DNA of 64,000 nucleotides from Bog-756 sp963704585 (GCA_963704585.1 OY969919.1:2356001-2420000); one strand, 5' to 3'; shown: positions 9,622-18,679, counted from the stretch's first letter. Numbers and translations: made by a program. The notes: generated from the letters alone by a model not told the origin.

Positions 9622-11316
9622 TCAGGTCGTGATCGAGACGTCGTGCGCGTTGGTGTGCGTCACCTCGACGACGAACCCTCCGCCGAGCGCAGCTCGGACC
9701 GTGTAGCCGCTCCCGGATGACGTTGCGCCGCCGTGCAACGACCTGCCACCGGCGACGACCGCCGTCGGCCGGCAGGTGAGGCGGAGGATGTCGGTGGCAT
9801 CGCGGTCGAAGGTGCGATACGTGATCCGACTTCGCCCGTACGTGACGTGCTGGACCACTGACGTCGAGCCGAGCAGGTGATCACTCCCGACCGGCGCGAG
9901 ATCCGGTACGGCCGCCATCGCCCAGTTGAAGCTCCTGAGGTAGTCGGAGTAGCCGTCGCTGAACCAGTACTGGAAGGTGCCGAGGCTGTTTCCGCAGCAG
10001 GACACGCGACCGGAGCCGTCGGTGAAGTAGGTCGCGTAGTCGAGCGAGAGGACAGCGTCGTGCAGTGCCTGGAGATCTCCCGTCTTCTGGTAGTACTCCG
10101 CGTTGACCGCCGCCCATCTGGCCGTGTCGCTCCCGAGACCGGCGCTCGAACAGCAGACCGCAGGGCCGTCCGCAGGGCCCTGCTCGTTGATCGCGGTCGC
10201 GCCGTCGAAGGTTCCGGCGGAGAAGTGCTGCTTCACCCAGCTGATCAGGTGCGCGACCTGACTCGACCACGACGGGTCGCTGGTGGAGACATGAGGGAGG
10301 CCGAGGAGATAGAGGGCGGTGTAGGTGGGAGCGGCCTGGTTGAGGTCGCTCTGCGCCTTCGGCACGTCTTCGAAGTACCCCGTCCAGTCGTCGTACGCGG
10401 GACTTGCGGAATCGAGCTGGTGGGTCACGAGCCAGCGCCAGGCGATCGACCGCGCACGCCGGTAGGAGCGCACGTCTCCCTGTCCGATCCTGATGAGCTC
10501 GTCGAAGAGCCGGAGTGGCGAGACGACGATGCCTCCGAACGCCTCACCGTCCAGCGTCGCACCCGTCCGTGCGTCCACCCGGAAGGGCCACGGAGTGTGC
10601 GTGTCGTCGCCCGCCTGCACGTGTTTCGCGAGTGCATCCGCCGCGTGGATGCCCGCGACGAGCGTGGCGCGGTCGCCGGTCAGCTCGTAGTACCGGACGT
10701 CGCCGATCCCGAGCTCGCCGACCTTGTCCGGCTCGATCCCGCCGTAGTAGCTCCTGGGCATGTCGGACAGGCATCGACCGTAGGTGGGCTGGCCGCCGCA
10801 GCCGGTGGCGAAGGGGACGCCGGACCAGCTCCACGAGGACGGCGTCGTACCGTGCGCGATCTCGTAGTGGAGCATGGCGCCGACGGTCCCGACCGCTTGC
10901 TGGTCGCCCGAGTACGGGTACCACGTGACCAAGGAGTCGACGAACGAACCGAAGACCATGGCGGGATTGGACTGCCAGTACGCGCCCTGTCCCGTCGAGC
11001 CGTTGAAGTTCGAGTTGACGAGGTACGTCCTGAGCTTGGTCCCCTTCTCGTACGCGACCCGGTGCTCGATGAAGTTCCAACCCAGGTGCAGCACATGGTC
11101 GTACCCCAGGTTCTGCCCCGGCTGGTACCACGCGAGGAGCTGCCCCTGCGGATCGAGGACCGCCGGGTGCCATGGCAGCTCGGCATTGACGAGCGGCGTC
11201 GTCGACGCATCCGGCGTCGCCGCCCCGGCCACCGAAGACGAAAGTGAGTCCGAGCCGGACGCCGCCATCGCGCACGCGCAGAGGGCCGCGGCGATGACCA
11301 CGAGACGGCGCACCAT
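9622..11316 (-). CDS. Secreted protein, possibly an alpha/alpha-barrel carbohydrate-active enzyme
   Basis: The likely start is ATG 11316 (MVRRLVVIAAAL), giving 564 residues with a classical signal peptide; no strong ribosome site is visible, and an upstream ATG at 11394 is also in frame. The mature protein is rich in Trp, Tyr and Gly. Repeated helix-like stretches (AMLHYEIAHG, DALAKHVQAGDD, SIAWRWLVTHQLD, LISWVKQHFSAG, AVNAEYYQKTGDL) have the appearance of a six-hairpin barrel, as in many glycosidases and epimerases. Two Cys-Cys pairs occur (AVCCSS, SCCGNS). I do not recognise the family. It is read in the same direction as the peptide and exporter genes downstream. Confidence 0.7.
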   Translation of the reverse strand: MVRRLVVIAAALCACAMAASGSDSLSSSVAGAATPDASTTPLVNAELPWHPAVLDPQGQLLAWYQPGQNLGYDHVLHLGWNFIEHRVAYEKGTKLRTYLVNSNFNGSTGQGAYWQSNPAMVFGSFVDSLVTWYPYSGDQQAVGTVGAMLHYEIAHGTTPSSWSWSGVPFATGCGGQPTYGRCLSDMPRSYYGGIEPDKVGELGIGDVRYYELTGDRATLVAGIHAADALAKHVQAGDDTHTPWPFRVDARTGATLDGEAFGGIVVSPLRLFDELIRIGQGDVRSYRRARSIAWRWLVTHQLDSASPAYDDWTGYFEDVPKAQSDLNQAAPTYTALYLLGLPHVSTSDPSWSSQVAHLISWVKQHFSAGTFDGATAINEQGPADGPAVCCSSAGLGSDTARWAAVNAEYYQKTGDLQALHDAVLSLDYATYFTDGSGRVSCCGNSLGTFQYWFSDGYSDYLRSFNWAMAAVPDLAPVGSDHLLGSTSVVQHVTYGRSRITYRTFDRDATDILRLTCRPTAVVAGGRSLHGGATSSGSGYTVRAALGGGFVVEVTHTNAHDVSITT

Positions 11317-11558
11317 GTCGAGGATGGTAGCGAGCACGGGCAGAGAGTTTCCGGGTCGAGTGACCGGACAGGTCGGGGCGCAGCGGTCGGTCATCGTCGG
11401 CGCGTCGAACGTCGGGCCGGAATGCGACTACACGGGCTGTGGCCCGGTGCCGAACATCCGCTCGCGCTCGGCCGGCGACGCCCGCAGCGCATAGTCGTCG
11501 AGTCGCTCGAGCGCCGGTCGTAAGATCCCGGAACTGTCGTCGGGATCAGGAGCGGGCG

Positions 11559-12563
11559 ATGAGCGAGTTCGGCCGGGACACCACAACGGACGAGGTGCTC
11601 GAGGGGATGGACCTCACGGGTCGTCGCTTCGTCATCACCGGCGCGGCCGGCGGGCTGGGCCGGGAGAGCGCGCGGGCCTTGGCCGCCCACGGCGCCTCGT
11701 TGACGCTGCTCGCCCGGAGCGCCGAGCGGGCCAACGGGGCGGTCGCGGAGGTGGATGCCATGGTGCGCGGTGCCGACCTCGAACCCGGGGTCGCCGACCT
11801 CGGCGACCTGGCGAGCATCCGTGCCTTCGCCGCGTCGTACCTGGCCGGCCACGACGCAGTGGACGTGCTGATCAACAACGCCGGAGTGATGGCCTGCCCA
11901 TTCGGACGCACCTCGGACGGGTTCGAGACCCAGTTCGGAACCAACCACCTCGGCCACTTCCTCCTGACAGCCCTCTTGTATCCGGCACTGCAGGCTGGCG
12001 AGCGGCCACGCGTGGTGACCCTCACCTCGGCCGGTCACAGTCGCGCCGACGTCGACCTGGAAGACCCCAATTTCGAGCGCTCCGAGTACACACCCTGGGT
12101 CGCCTATGGGCGAGCCAAGACGGCGAATGCGCTGTTCGCACGTGAGCTGGCTCGGCGCGCGGAGCCAACCGGGCTGCTCTCCTTCGCGGTGCATCCGGGC
12201 GGGATCATTACCGACCTCGGTCGGCATCTCACCGACGATCTCATCCACGAGATGGCCGACTTCGCCCGTCGTCGATCTGCTGCAACCGGAGGTGACGGAA
12301 AGCCCCGGGACATCCACTTCAAGACGGTGGAGGCAGGAGCTGCGACGCAGGTGTGGGCCGCGACCACCGCGGACCTGGCCGATCACAACGGCGCCTACCT
12401 CGCCGACTGTGGCCTCGGGGTGCTGGGGGCGGACCCCGGTATGAACGGCTTCCAGCCCTACCTGCTCGACGACGAGCACGCCGCCAAGCTCTGGGAACTG
12501 AGCGAGCGCCTGGTGGGACAGCGCTTCGACCCGTCGGTCGTCGTGGGCAATCGATCGACCTGA
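11559..12563 (+). CDS. Short-chain dehydrogenase/reductase (retinol dehydrogenase-like)
   Basis: A 334-residue SDR starting at ATG 11559, with AGGAG seven bases upstream. It carries the NAD(P)-binding motif TGAAGGLGRESA near residue 30, NNAGVM, and the catalytic Ser (TLTSAGH), Tyr and Lys (YGRAKTANALF). The NHLGHFLLT segment and the long C-terminus fit the RDH/WWOX-like oxidoreductases of actinobacteria. Substrate unknown. It is transcribed divergently from the secreted protein at 9.6-11.3 kb. Confidence 0.9.
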   Translation: MSEFGRDTTTDEVLEGMDLTGRRFVITGAAGGLGRESARALAAHGASLTLLARSAERANGAVAEVDAMVRGADLEPGVADLGDLASIRAFAASYLAGHDAVDVLINNAGVMACPFGRTSDGFETQFGTNHLGHFLLTALLYPALQAGERPRVVTLTSAGHSRADVDLEDPNFERSEYTPWVAYGRAKTANALFARELARRAEPTGLLSFAVHPGGIITDLGRHLTDDLIHEMADFARRRSAATGGDGKPRDIHFKTVEAGAATQVWAATTADLADHNGAYLADCGLGVLGADPGMNGFQPYLLDDEHAAKLWELSERLVGQRFDPSVVVGNRST

Positions 12564-12608
12564 TCAGGGCCGCGACCACCAGCCGCGGGTCATGTCACAA
12601 CCCCGGTC

Positions 12609-12642
12609 TCCGATGTCCCGTGACAGCGCCTCCGATGTCCCG
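12609..12642 (+). repeat. Two direct copies of tccgatgtcccg
   Basis: The 12-base word tccgatgtcccg occurs at 12609-12620 and 12631-12642 in the 257-base gap between the SDR gene and the arginase-like gene. The gap shows no convincing gene. Such words are seen at ends of some actinobacterial insertion sequences, so this may be a remnant, but no transposase is present. Confidence 0.4.
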
Positions 12643-12820
12643 CGAAAGTGCATGAGCAGAGTGTCTCAGCGCTTTCACGAACACCTGGGGGAGCTCCAAC
12701 CCCTCCTTGACCCAGGCGCTCGTCAGGTTTCGGGCCACTCCAGGTGGAGCTACCGGTACGCCCGGACATGTGGCGCGTCCGTTGGTGCGCGACGCCGGCC
12801 CGACGAAGCTCCCCGCCTGG

Positions 12821-13747
12821 TCACGATCGCGCTCGACCCACTGTCGCCGTCGCGCGCAAGGTCGCTGTCAGGATCCGGACGAAGCGGGGGATTGCATCGG
12901 GATCACCCGCGGATCGAGTGGGATTGAGCTCCCCGATCGAGATGACCCGCAGGCGCGGGTCATGCGCCACCACGTCGAGCGCCTCCCCCACCTGGTCGAG
13001 GGTCGGACCGCTGTTCCGGCCGTCCGTGCTCTCGGCCAGCGGGGCATCCGTGAAGTCGAGGACGTCGACGTCCACATGGACGGCGAGCGGCCCGCTGGGC
13101 AGCGCGTCCAACCCGATCCGTGCCGAGCCCCGCGGATCGGTTGCCAGCTGATCGCTCGAGCACACCCGGAGTTGCAGCTGCATCGCCTGTTCACGCTCCC
13201 AGGCTGTCGCAAGAGCTGCGTCGACACCGAGCCAAGCGACCTGCTCAGGCTCGAAGAGCGGTACCTGGCCGAATCCTCGCGCCAGTTCGTCGAGGGTTCC
13301 GGGTAGAGCCAGGCCGTGTGCGAGCCCCATCCAGTCCAACGCCCCGTCCCTCGTGCTGCGCGGCGTGTTGAGGTCGAACTGCCGATCGATGTAGAGCAGT
13401 CCCGGTCGACCCTCGTTCATCCGCTGCAGTGCCGCCATCACGGCGAGGGCGATCGTGCAATTGCCACCGAGTACCAGGACGACGCCATCGTCGGCAAGAG
13501 GCCGGTGGAGCGCTTCCGCCAACGCCTGGAGCCCGGTGAGAACCAGGGCGGCGTTCTGTGCAAATGGGTGAGCGGTGTCGGGTCGCCACGTCTGCTTCGG
13601 CAGATCGCCGGCGTCGTCGACGGTGAGTCCGTTTGCGATCAGCGCGTCGATCAACCCGGCATTGCGCAGTGCGGACGGAGCCAATTCCTGACCCGCGGCA
13701 TAGCTCCCTGCGCTGTCGGGGAAACCCACCACGGTCACGCTGCTCAT
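12821..13747 (-). CDS. Arginase/ureohydrolase-like protein with degenerate metal-binding motifs
   Basis: A 308-residue protein of the ureohydrolase fold, started at ATG 13747 (AGGTG six bases upstream; ATG 13762 is possible). The family's GGDH motif is GGNC here (residues 94-97) and the DxHxD motif, usually DGHADLNTP, is DRQFDLNTP (121-129), so two metal-ligand histidines are gone. The third motif, HVDVDVLDF (224-232), and the late Glu (SIGELNP) remain. With Cys and Gln replacing His, a normal two-manganese site is unlikely; the protein may have another metal preference or be non-catalytic. Nothing nearby suggests arginine or agmatine use. Confidence 0.8.
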   Translation of the reverse strand: MSSVTVVGFPDSAGSYAAGQELAPSALRNAGLIDALIANGLTVDDAGDLPKQTWRPDTAHPFAQNAALVLTGLQALAEALHRPLADDGVVLVLGGNCTIALAVMAALQRMNEGRPGLLYIDRQFDLNTPRSTRDGALDWMGLAHGLALPGTLDELARGFGQVPLFEPEQVAWLGVDAALATAWEREQAMQLQLRVCSSDQLATDPRGSARIGLDALPSGPLAVHVDVDVLDFTDAPLAESTDGRNSGPTLDQVGEALDVVAHDPRLRVISIGELNPTRSAGDPDAIPRFVRILTATLRATATVGRARS

Positions 13748-13891
13748 CCGTGCACCTGCCATGTTCGGCTCTCGCCTGCCCCGCTCCGTCGCGTCGCCCC
13801 CACTGAGCGGAGAGCCTAAGACTTCTTTCAAACCCTCCGGTGCCGTTGCTGCGGGTTCTGGACCTCGACGCGGCGGGATTCTCCGTCGAGC

Positions 13892-13909
13892 TGATATCAT
13901 CAGATATCA
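13892..13909 (+). promoter_or_regulatory. Perfect inverted repeat, likely VapB operator
   Basis: TGATATC at 13892-13898 and GATATCA at 13903-13909 are exact reverse complements around a four-base spacer, ending 15 bases before the vapB start codon. Ribbon-helix-helix antitoxins bind such short palindromes to repress their own operon. Confidence 0.7.
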
Positions 13910-13924
13910 CTGGAGGTGTGTGAC

Positions 13925-14146
13925 ATGACCAACATCCTCATCCGTGATGTTCCTGACGATGTCGTGGCTGCCCTGGACGCGCGCGCAGCCTTGCTTGGCT
14001 TATCTCGGAACGAATTTCTCCGTCGACGTATTGCACAGGAAGCACGGCGAAGCTCGACTCCGGTGACCGCCAAAGACCTGCGGCAATTCGCCACTCTCAC
14101 GGCAGATCTGGGTGATCCGGAGGTCATTGCCCGGGCGTGGTCATGA
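13925..14146 (+). CDS. vapB: Ribbon-helix-helix antitoxin, VapB-type
   Basis: A 73-residue protein. ATG 13925 has GGAGG seven bases upstream; the GTG at 13916 is less well placed. The N-terminal strand MTNILIRDVPDDVVAALD followed by LGLSRNEFLRRRIA is the DNA-binding ribbon-helix-helix. The C-terminal part (VTAKDLRQFATLTADLGD) should wrap the toxin. It overlaps vapC by four bases (ATGA), and a perfect palindrome just upstream is probably its own operator. Confidence 0.9.
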   Translation: MTNILIRDVPDDVVAALDARAALLGLSRNEFLRRRIAQEARRSSTPVTAKDLRQFATLTADLGDPEVIARAWS

Positions 14147-14574
14147 CCGCGGCGGATAGTCGGACGCCATGGTTGATCGACAAGTCCGCACTGGAGCGTC
14201 TGCACCGGAGTGCGAATCCCGACGAGTGGGCCAGCCGGATCGACCGCGGACTGGTGCACGTCACCACGGTGACCTTGCTGGAGGCGGGATACTCCGCCCG
14301 CTCGGCCCAGGATCTCGTACGCATCCTTACGGGGCCGCCGTTAGCAGCAATGCCGGTCGAGTACCTGACGCCGGCAATCGAGGACCGGGCAATCCAGATC
14401 CTGACTGCAATGGCTGAGCGTGGTCAGCACCGCGCGCCGTCGCTGCCCGATATCCTGATCGCCGCGACTGCAGAACGGTCGGGCCTCACGATCCTCCACG
14501 TTGACAAGGACTTCGAGCTGATCGCTGAGGTGACGAATCAGCCGCTCGAACGCCTCGTGATGAGCAACGAGTGA
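14143..14574 (+). CDS. vapC: PIN-domain ribonuclease toxin, VapC-type
   Basis: A 143-residue PIN-domain protein whose ATG overlaps the vapB stop. Acidic residues expected for the Mg-dependent nuclease site are present: D in WLIDKSALER near the N-terminus, E in TLLEAGYSAR, D in PSLPDILIAATA and D in LHVDKDFELIAE. VapC toxins cleave tRNA or rRNA when VapB is degraded. A tRNA-Ser gene lies about 140 bases beyond on the other strand. Confidence 0.9.
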   Translation: MTAADSRTPWLIDKSALERLHRSANPDEWASRIDRGLVHVTTVTLLEAGYSARSAQDLVRILTGPPLAAMPVEYLTPAIEDRAIQILTAMAERGQHRAPSLPDILIAATAERSGLTILHVDKDFELIAEVTNQPLERLVMSNE

Positions 14575-14712
14575 AATGCGGCGCTCACCACCTGACTGGG
14601 TCGTGGAACGATCGCACGGAGTTCGTTCTGCATCGCAGCGGGGACAAACTCGGGGTCGGCGGCTGACCTGCGCCAGCCGGGTTTGAAAGAGGGCAACTCA
14701 GTCACCCCTGAG

Positions 14713-14797
14713 CGGAGGGAGTGGGATTCGAACCCACGGAGGCTTGCACCTCACGGCTTTTCAAGAGCCGCGCATTTGTCCGCTCTGCCATCCCTCC
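14713..14797 (-). tRNA. tRNA-Ser (anticodon TGA)
   Basis: The acceptor stem GGAGGGA/TCCCTCC encloses a cloverleaf with a 7-base anticodon loop CTTGAAA between CGGCT and AGCCG, anticodon TGA, a long variable arm as in serine tRNAs, a GGTTCGAATCC T-arm and discriminator G. CCA is not encoded. No gene is seen in 14575-14712. Confidence 0.93.
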
Positions 14798-14880
14798 CGG
14801 CGCGCGTCAGGGTAGTCCCGGCGCTGGTGAAGGGATCGTGACTCCCGATACGACGGGAGCTGCCGAGGTCGCGTCCGCGA

Positions 14881-15879
14881 TCAGCTGGCGGGCCGGTCGT
14901 TCCCGCCGTTGTCGACCTCGGCGCGCAGCTCGTCCACCCAGCCCTCCGCTTCGCGCCGAGCCGTGTCCGCCTGCCGCCGGATCGCCGGACCGTGCGGACC
15001 CGCAGCCGGGTAGGAGCCGAGGAACTTCACCCCTGCGAGCACCGAGTGCAGATCACGGAGGCAGTCGCCGACGACAGCGTCCGCGACGTGACCTTCGAAG
15101 TCGATGATGAAGCAGTAGTCGCCCAGTGCCTGCTTCGTCGGCCGCGACTCCAGCTTGCTCAAGTTGATGTTGCGGGCCGCGAACTGACCGAGGATCGCAT
15201 AGAGGCTTCCGGGATGGTCTGCACTCTGGAAGCAGGCGATGCTCGTCTTGTCGTGACCGGTCGGTGCCGGGATACCCGTGCGCGCAAGGGCCACGAATCT
15301 GGTCTGGTTCTCGGGGTGGTCCTCGACGTCCTCTGCCAGGATCTCGAGGCCGTAGAGCTTCGCAGCCAGCCTCGGGGCGATCGCGCCGGTCGGCTTCGAC
15401 GTCATCAGCTCGTCTCCCTCGCCGATCAGCCGGGCGGCGTCCGCCGTCGAATTGGTCGCCAGCAGCTCCGCCGAAGGGAGGTGCTCAATCAGGAACCTTC
15501 TGCACTGGGCAGTCGCCACCGGGATCGAGGCCACGCGTTCGAGGTCATCCACGTGGGCGCCCGGGGGCGCCATGAGATGGAGGTGGATATCGAGGACGAC
15601 CTCACGCTGGATGCGGAGCTCGTACTCGAAGACGAGGTTGTCGAGGATGTCGCGGACGGTTCCCTCGATGGCGTTCTCGAGTGGGACGAATCCGAGGTCG
15701 ATACCGCCGTCCCCGACCGACTCCAGTACCTCGACGAGGGAGTCGAAGGCCACGATCTCGCCGGACGCGTAGTCGTCCTCGCCGAGCAGCGCCTCCTCGG
15801 TGAAGGTCCCCTCGGGACCGAGGAATCCGATGCGCGGTCTCGGCCCAGATGACGATGCCCGGGATGCGCTCGCGGCCAT
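14881..15879 (-). CDS. pheA: Prephenate dehydratase
   Basis: A 332-residue monofunctional prephenate dehydratase, which converts prephenate to phenylpyruvate in phenylalanine synthesis. It starts IGFLGPEGTFTEEAL after a 16-residue lead, has VPLENAIEG, the NSTADAARLI segment and the catalytic ENQTRFVAL motif. The C-terminal ACT domain with ESRPTKQALGDYCFIIDF should bind phenylalanine for feedback inhibition. The start at 15879 is only 23 bases from the divergent larB start, so the two promoters must overlap the coding starts or lie inside them. Confidence 0.95.
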   Translation of the reverse strand: MAASASRASSSGPRPRIGFLGPEGTFTEEALLGEDDYASGEIVAFDSLVEVLESVGDGGIDLGFVPLENAIEGTVRDILDNLVFEYELRIQREVVLDIHLHLMAPPGAHVDDLERVASIPVATAQCRRFLIEHLPSAELLATNSTADAARLIGEGDELMTSKPTGAIAPRLAAKLYGLEILAEDVEDHPENQTRFVALARTGIPAPTGHDKTSIACFQSADHPGSLYAILGQFAARNINLSKLESRPTKQALGDYCFIIDFEGHVADAVVGDCLRDLHSVLAGVKFLGSYPAAGPHGPAIRRQADTARREAEGWVDELRAEVDNGGNDRPAS

Positions 15880-15902
15880 AGATGGGCAGGATAGTGAACA
15901 TC

Positions 15903-16703
15903 ATGGACGACCTCGTGTTGCACCGCCTCCTCGACGATGTCCGATCTGGCGAGTGCACGCCCGATGACGCGATGCACCGTCTGCGGCGACTGCCGTTCGC
16001 CGATCTCGGTTTCGCGCGGGTCGACCACCACCGAGGACTCCGTCAGGGGATCCCCGAAGCCGTCTACGGGCAGGGCAAGACGCCGTCACAGTGCTCGGCG
16101 ATCGTCGGTGAGCTGTTGGCCGGTCCCTTCGGTCACGACGGCTCCGCCGCGGCCGGGCCGGTGATTCTCACCAGGGCCGACGCCGAGCAGGTCGAGCACG
16201 TCCTCGCCGAACACCCGGGTGGGACCCGGACGGTCACCGGCATCGCGACCGGGGCGGACCGCCTGCGCGGCGAGCTGTCGACCGTCGTCTGGCGACCCGC
16301 CGAGGAGCGGTCGGTCCGGACCATGATCGTGACCGCGGGGACGTCCGATCTACCCGTGGCGAGAGAGTGCGAGGCGACGCTGTGCGCGCTCGGCTTCCGT
16401 CCGACTCTGCTGGCAGACTGCGGCGTCGCCGGTGTGCATCGGCTGCTCGCGTCGGCAGACGAGCTCGCAGAGGTCGACGCGGTCGTCGTGGTCGCCGGTA
16501 TGGAAGGCGCGCTCGCCAGTCTCGTCGGCGGCATCACACCGGCACCGGTCGTCGCTGTGCCGACGAGCACGGGGTACGGCTCGAGCCTCGAGGGGATCAC
16601 CGCACTGCTCGCGATGCACGCCTCGTGCGCGGCCGGGATCGCTGTCGTCGGCATCGACAACGGCTTCGGTGCCGCCTGCACCGTTGCCCGCATGCTCCCA
16701 TGA
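15903..16703 (+). CDS. larB: LarB, pyridinium-3,5-biscarboxylic acid mononucleotide synthase
   Basis: A 266-residue protein from ATG 15903. LarB carboxylates and hydrolyses nicotinic acid adenine dinucleotide in the first step of nickel-pincer nucleotide synthesis. The N-terminal helix region (LHRLLDDVRSGECTPDDAM) is followed by a PurE-like domain: VTAGTSDLPVARECEATL, ADCGVAGVHRLL, VVVVAGMEGALASLVGG and VPTSTGYGSSLEGITAL. It overlaps larC by four bases, so the two are translated together. larE lies 9 kb away on the other strand. Confidence 0.93.
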   Translation: MDDLVLHRLLDDVRSGECTPDDAMHRLRRLPFADLGFARVDHHRGLRQGIPEAVYGQGKTPSQCSAIVGELLAGPFGHDGSAAAGPVILTRADAEQVEHVLAEHPGGTRTVTGIATGADRLRGELSTVVWRPAEERSVRTMIVTAGTSDLPVARECEATLCALGFRPTLLADCGVAGVHRLLASADELAEVDAVVVVAGMEGALASLVGGITPAPVVAVPTSTGYGSSLEGITALLAMHASCAAGIAVVGIDNGFGAACTVARMLP

Positions 16704-18256
16704 GTGCGGCCGACGGGTCCGGCGACGGTTCGGGAGACAGGCCCGGCGCATCCTCGGGCACCGACGCGCCGGCGGTGCACCAGGGATCCCCCCCGTCTCC
16801 GGTGGGTGGGCGGAACCTCGCGTGGTTCCACTGCTTCGCCGGCATCGCCGGCGACATGGCGCTCGGCAGCCTGCTCGATGCCGGCGCCGACTTCGACGAG
16901 GTGCTGGCGCTCCTCGGGCGCCTTCCGATCGGGGGGTGGCGCCTCGAGGTACAGTCCGCACTCCGGGGCGGGATCGCCGCTTCGCGTGCGCTGGTCACGG
17001 TCGCCGACAACGTGGTGGTCCGCACGTACGCGCACATCGTCGGGTTGGTCGAAGAAGCGCGGCTGCCGGACCGGATCGCATCGAGATCGCTCGCCACGTT
17101 CGCCGCGCTGGCGGACGTCGAGGCAACCCTGCACCGCCGCCCGGTCGATCAGGTCCATTTCCACGAGGTCGGGGGTCACGACACGATCATCGATGTGGTC
17201 GGGACGGTGGCCGCACTCGAGGTGCTCGGCATCGACGAGGTCCGTGCGAGCCCGGTGGCCACCGGGATGGGGATGGTCCGTTCGTCGCACGGCCTGCTGC
17301 CCAATCCGGCGCCCGCGGTCGTCGCGCTCCTCGAGGGAGTGCCGACGTGGGGACGGAACACACCTGTCGAGCTGACCACGCCGACCGGGGCTGCACTGCT
17401 CGCAGCACTGTCCGGCGGGTATGGACCGATGCCGTCCATGCGGGTCACCGGTCAGGGATTCGGCGCGGGTGCACGGGAGTTGGAGGAGCTGCCCAACTGC
17501 ACCCAGGTGGTAATCGGCGTGCGTACGGAACGCCTTCCGGGAGTGCACCGGTCAGACCGGGACGGCGTCGGGTCGGTCGGAGATCGACAGCTCGCCGAAG
17601 TCGGAGCGTGGGAGAGCGGTGCGGCGCCCGGGACCGACGCGGACGCAGACGCCGGTCAGCCGGTTGCGATCCTCGAAGTCTCGGTCGACGACGCGACCGG
17701 TGAGCAGCTCGCTCACGCCGTGAGCGCACTGCTCGACGCCGGTGCGCACGACGCCTGGTTGGTGCCCGTCGTCATGAAGAAGGGGCGTCCGGGCACGGTC
17801 GTGCAGGTGCTCTGCGACCCGAGCGACGCGCGCCACCTGCGACGTGTTCTCCGCGGAACGACCGGCTCCATGGGTGCCCGGATGACGATGGCAGAGCGAT
17901 GGCCGGCGGCGAGGAGCATCGACTCCGTCGTCGTCGACGGTCACCTGATCCGGATCAAGGTGAGCGCAGAGCGCGTGAAGGCCGAACACGACGATGTCGC
18001 GCTCGCCGCTCGGCGGACAGGACGATCGGTTCGGGATCTCGCGTTCCGGGCTGAGGCACAGTGGTTCGCCGAGCACGGCGACCCGGAGCCGTCGGTCGGC
18101 AGACTGCGCCGACACCCTGCACGGCTCGACGGCGGTGGTGACGCGGGCCGACGAACGGCGGCCGGTGATGCAGTAGGGAGTGGCGACGGTCAGAGGCTCG
18201 CGGAGGAGATCCCGTTTCCGGCTGTTCCCTCTGACCGTGGGGACGATCCGGCCTGA
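16700..18256 (+). CDS. larC: LarC, nickel insertion protein of the nickel-pincer nucleotide pathway
   Basis: A 518-residue LarC/DUF111 protein; ATG 16700 overlaps the larB stop. After a 30-residue Gly/Ser-rich lead comes AWFHCFAGIAGDMALGSLLDAG, then the HFHEVGGHDTIIDVVGT and SSHGLLPNPAPAVVALLEG motifs typical of the family. The second half (ILEVSVDDATGEQLAHAVS, WLVPVVMKKGRPG) matches the LarC2 part, so both parts are fused in frame, with an acidic linker around residue 300. It uses CTP to insert nickel into the thiolated pyridinium mononucleotide. The C-terminal 45 residues are low complexity. Confidence 0.93.
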   Translation: MSAADGSGDGSGDRPGASSGTDAPAVHQGSPPSPVGGRNLAWFHCFAGIAGDMALGSLLDAGADFDEVLALLGRLPIGGWRLEVQSALRGGIAASRALVTVADNVVVRTYAHIVGLVEEARLPDRIASRSLATFAALADVEATLHRRPVDQVHFHEVGGHDTIIDVVGTVAALEVLGIDEVRASPVATGMGMVRSSHGLLPNPAPAVVALLEGVPTWGRNTPVELTTPTGAALLAALSGGYGPMPSMRVTGQGFGAGARELEELPNCTQVVIGVRTERLPGVHRSDRDGVGSVGDRQLAEVGAWESGAAPGTDADADAGQPVAILEVSVDDATGEQLAHAVSALLDAGAHDAWLVPVVMKKGRPGTVVQVLCDPSDARHLRRVLRGTTGSMGARMTMAERWPAARSIDSVVVDGHLIRIKVSAERVKAEHDDVALAARRTGRSVRDLAFRAEAQWFAEHGDPEPSVGRLRRHPARLDGGGDAGRRTAAGDAVGSGDGQRLAEEIPFPAVPSDRGDDPA

Positions 18257-18310
18257 TCTGGCACGGGCGCACACGACGGTCGTGAGTCATCGGTTCGCTA
18301 CCGTGGGGCC

Positions 18311-18679
18311 ATGGCAATCGCACGCCTTGCATCCATCGCGCTCGACTGTAGAGACCCGAGCTCGCTGGCAGAGTTCTGGTCAGCGCTGCTCGGGGGCGAG
18401 ATCGCCTTCAGGAGTGACGAGTTCGTCGCCCTGAAGGTCGGAGGCACCTGGCTGGCGACCGTCAAGGTCGCCGGGCACCGACCTGCATCCTGGCCGTCGG
18501 CCGAGACCCCGAAGCAGATGCACCTCGACCTCGCCGTCGACGATCTTGACGCGGCTCAGATCGAGGCGGTCCGACTTGGTGCCACGGTCGTCACCGAGCA
18601 GCCCGCTCCCGAACGCTGGCGGGTGCTCCTCGATCCGGCCGGCCATCCGTTCTGTCTCTCGACGCAGATCCCGGAGTAG
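18311..18679 (+). CDS. Glyoxalase-like (VOC) domain protein
   Basis: A 122-residue single VOC domain: ARLASIALDCRDPSSLAEFW at the start, KQMHLDLAVDDLDAAQIEA in the middle and LLDPAGHPFCLS at the end. This is the Glyoxalase_6-like layout of many actinobacterial proteins with unknown substrates. It stands alone, 54 bases after larC. Confidence 0.88.
   Translation: MAIARLASIALDCRDPSSLAEFWSALLGGEIAFRSDEFVALKVGGTWLATVKVAGHRPASWPSAETPKQMHLDLAVDDLDAAQIEAVRLGATVVTEQPAPERWRVLLDPAGHPFCLSTQIPE

Noticed and set aside
12592..12927. Short plus-strand frame after the SDR gene
   Set aside because: No ribosome site or motif, unusual composition, and it overlaps the arginase-like gene.
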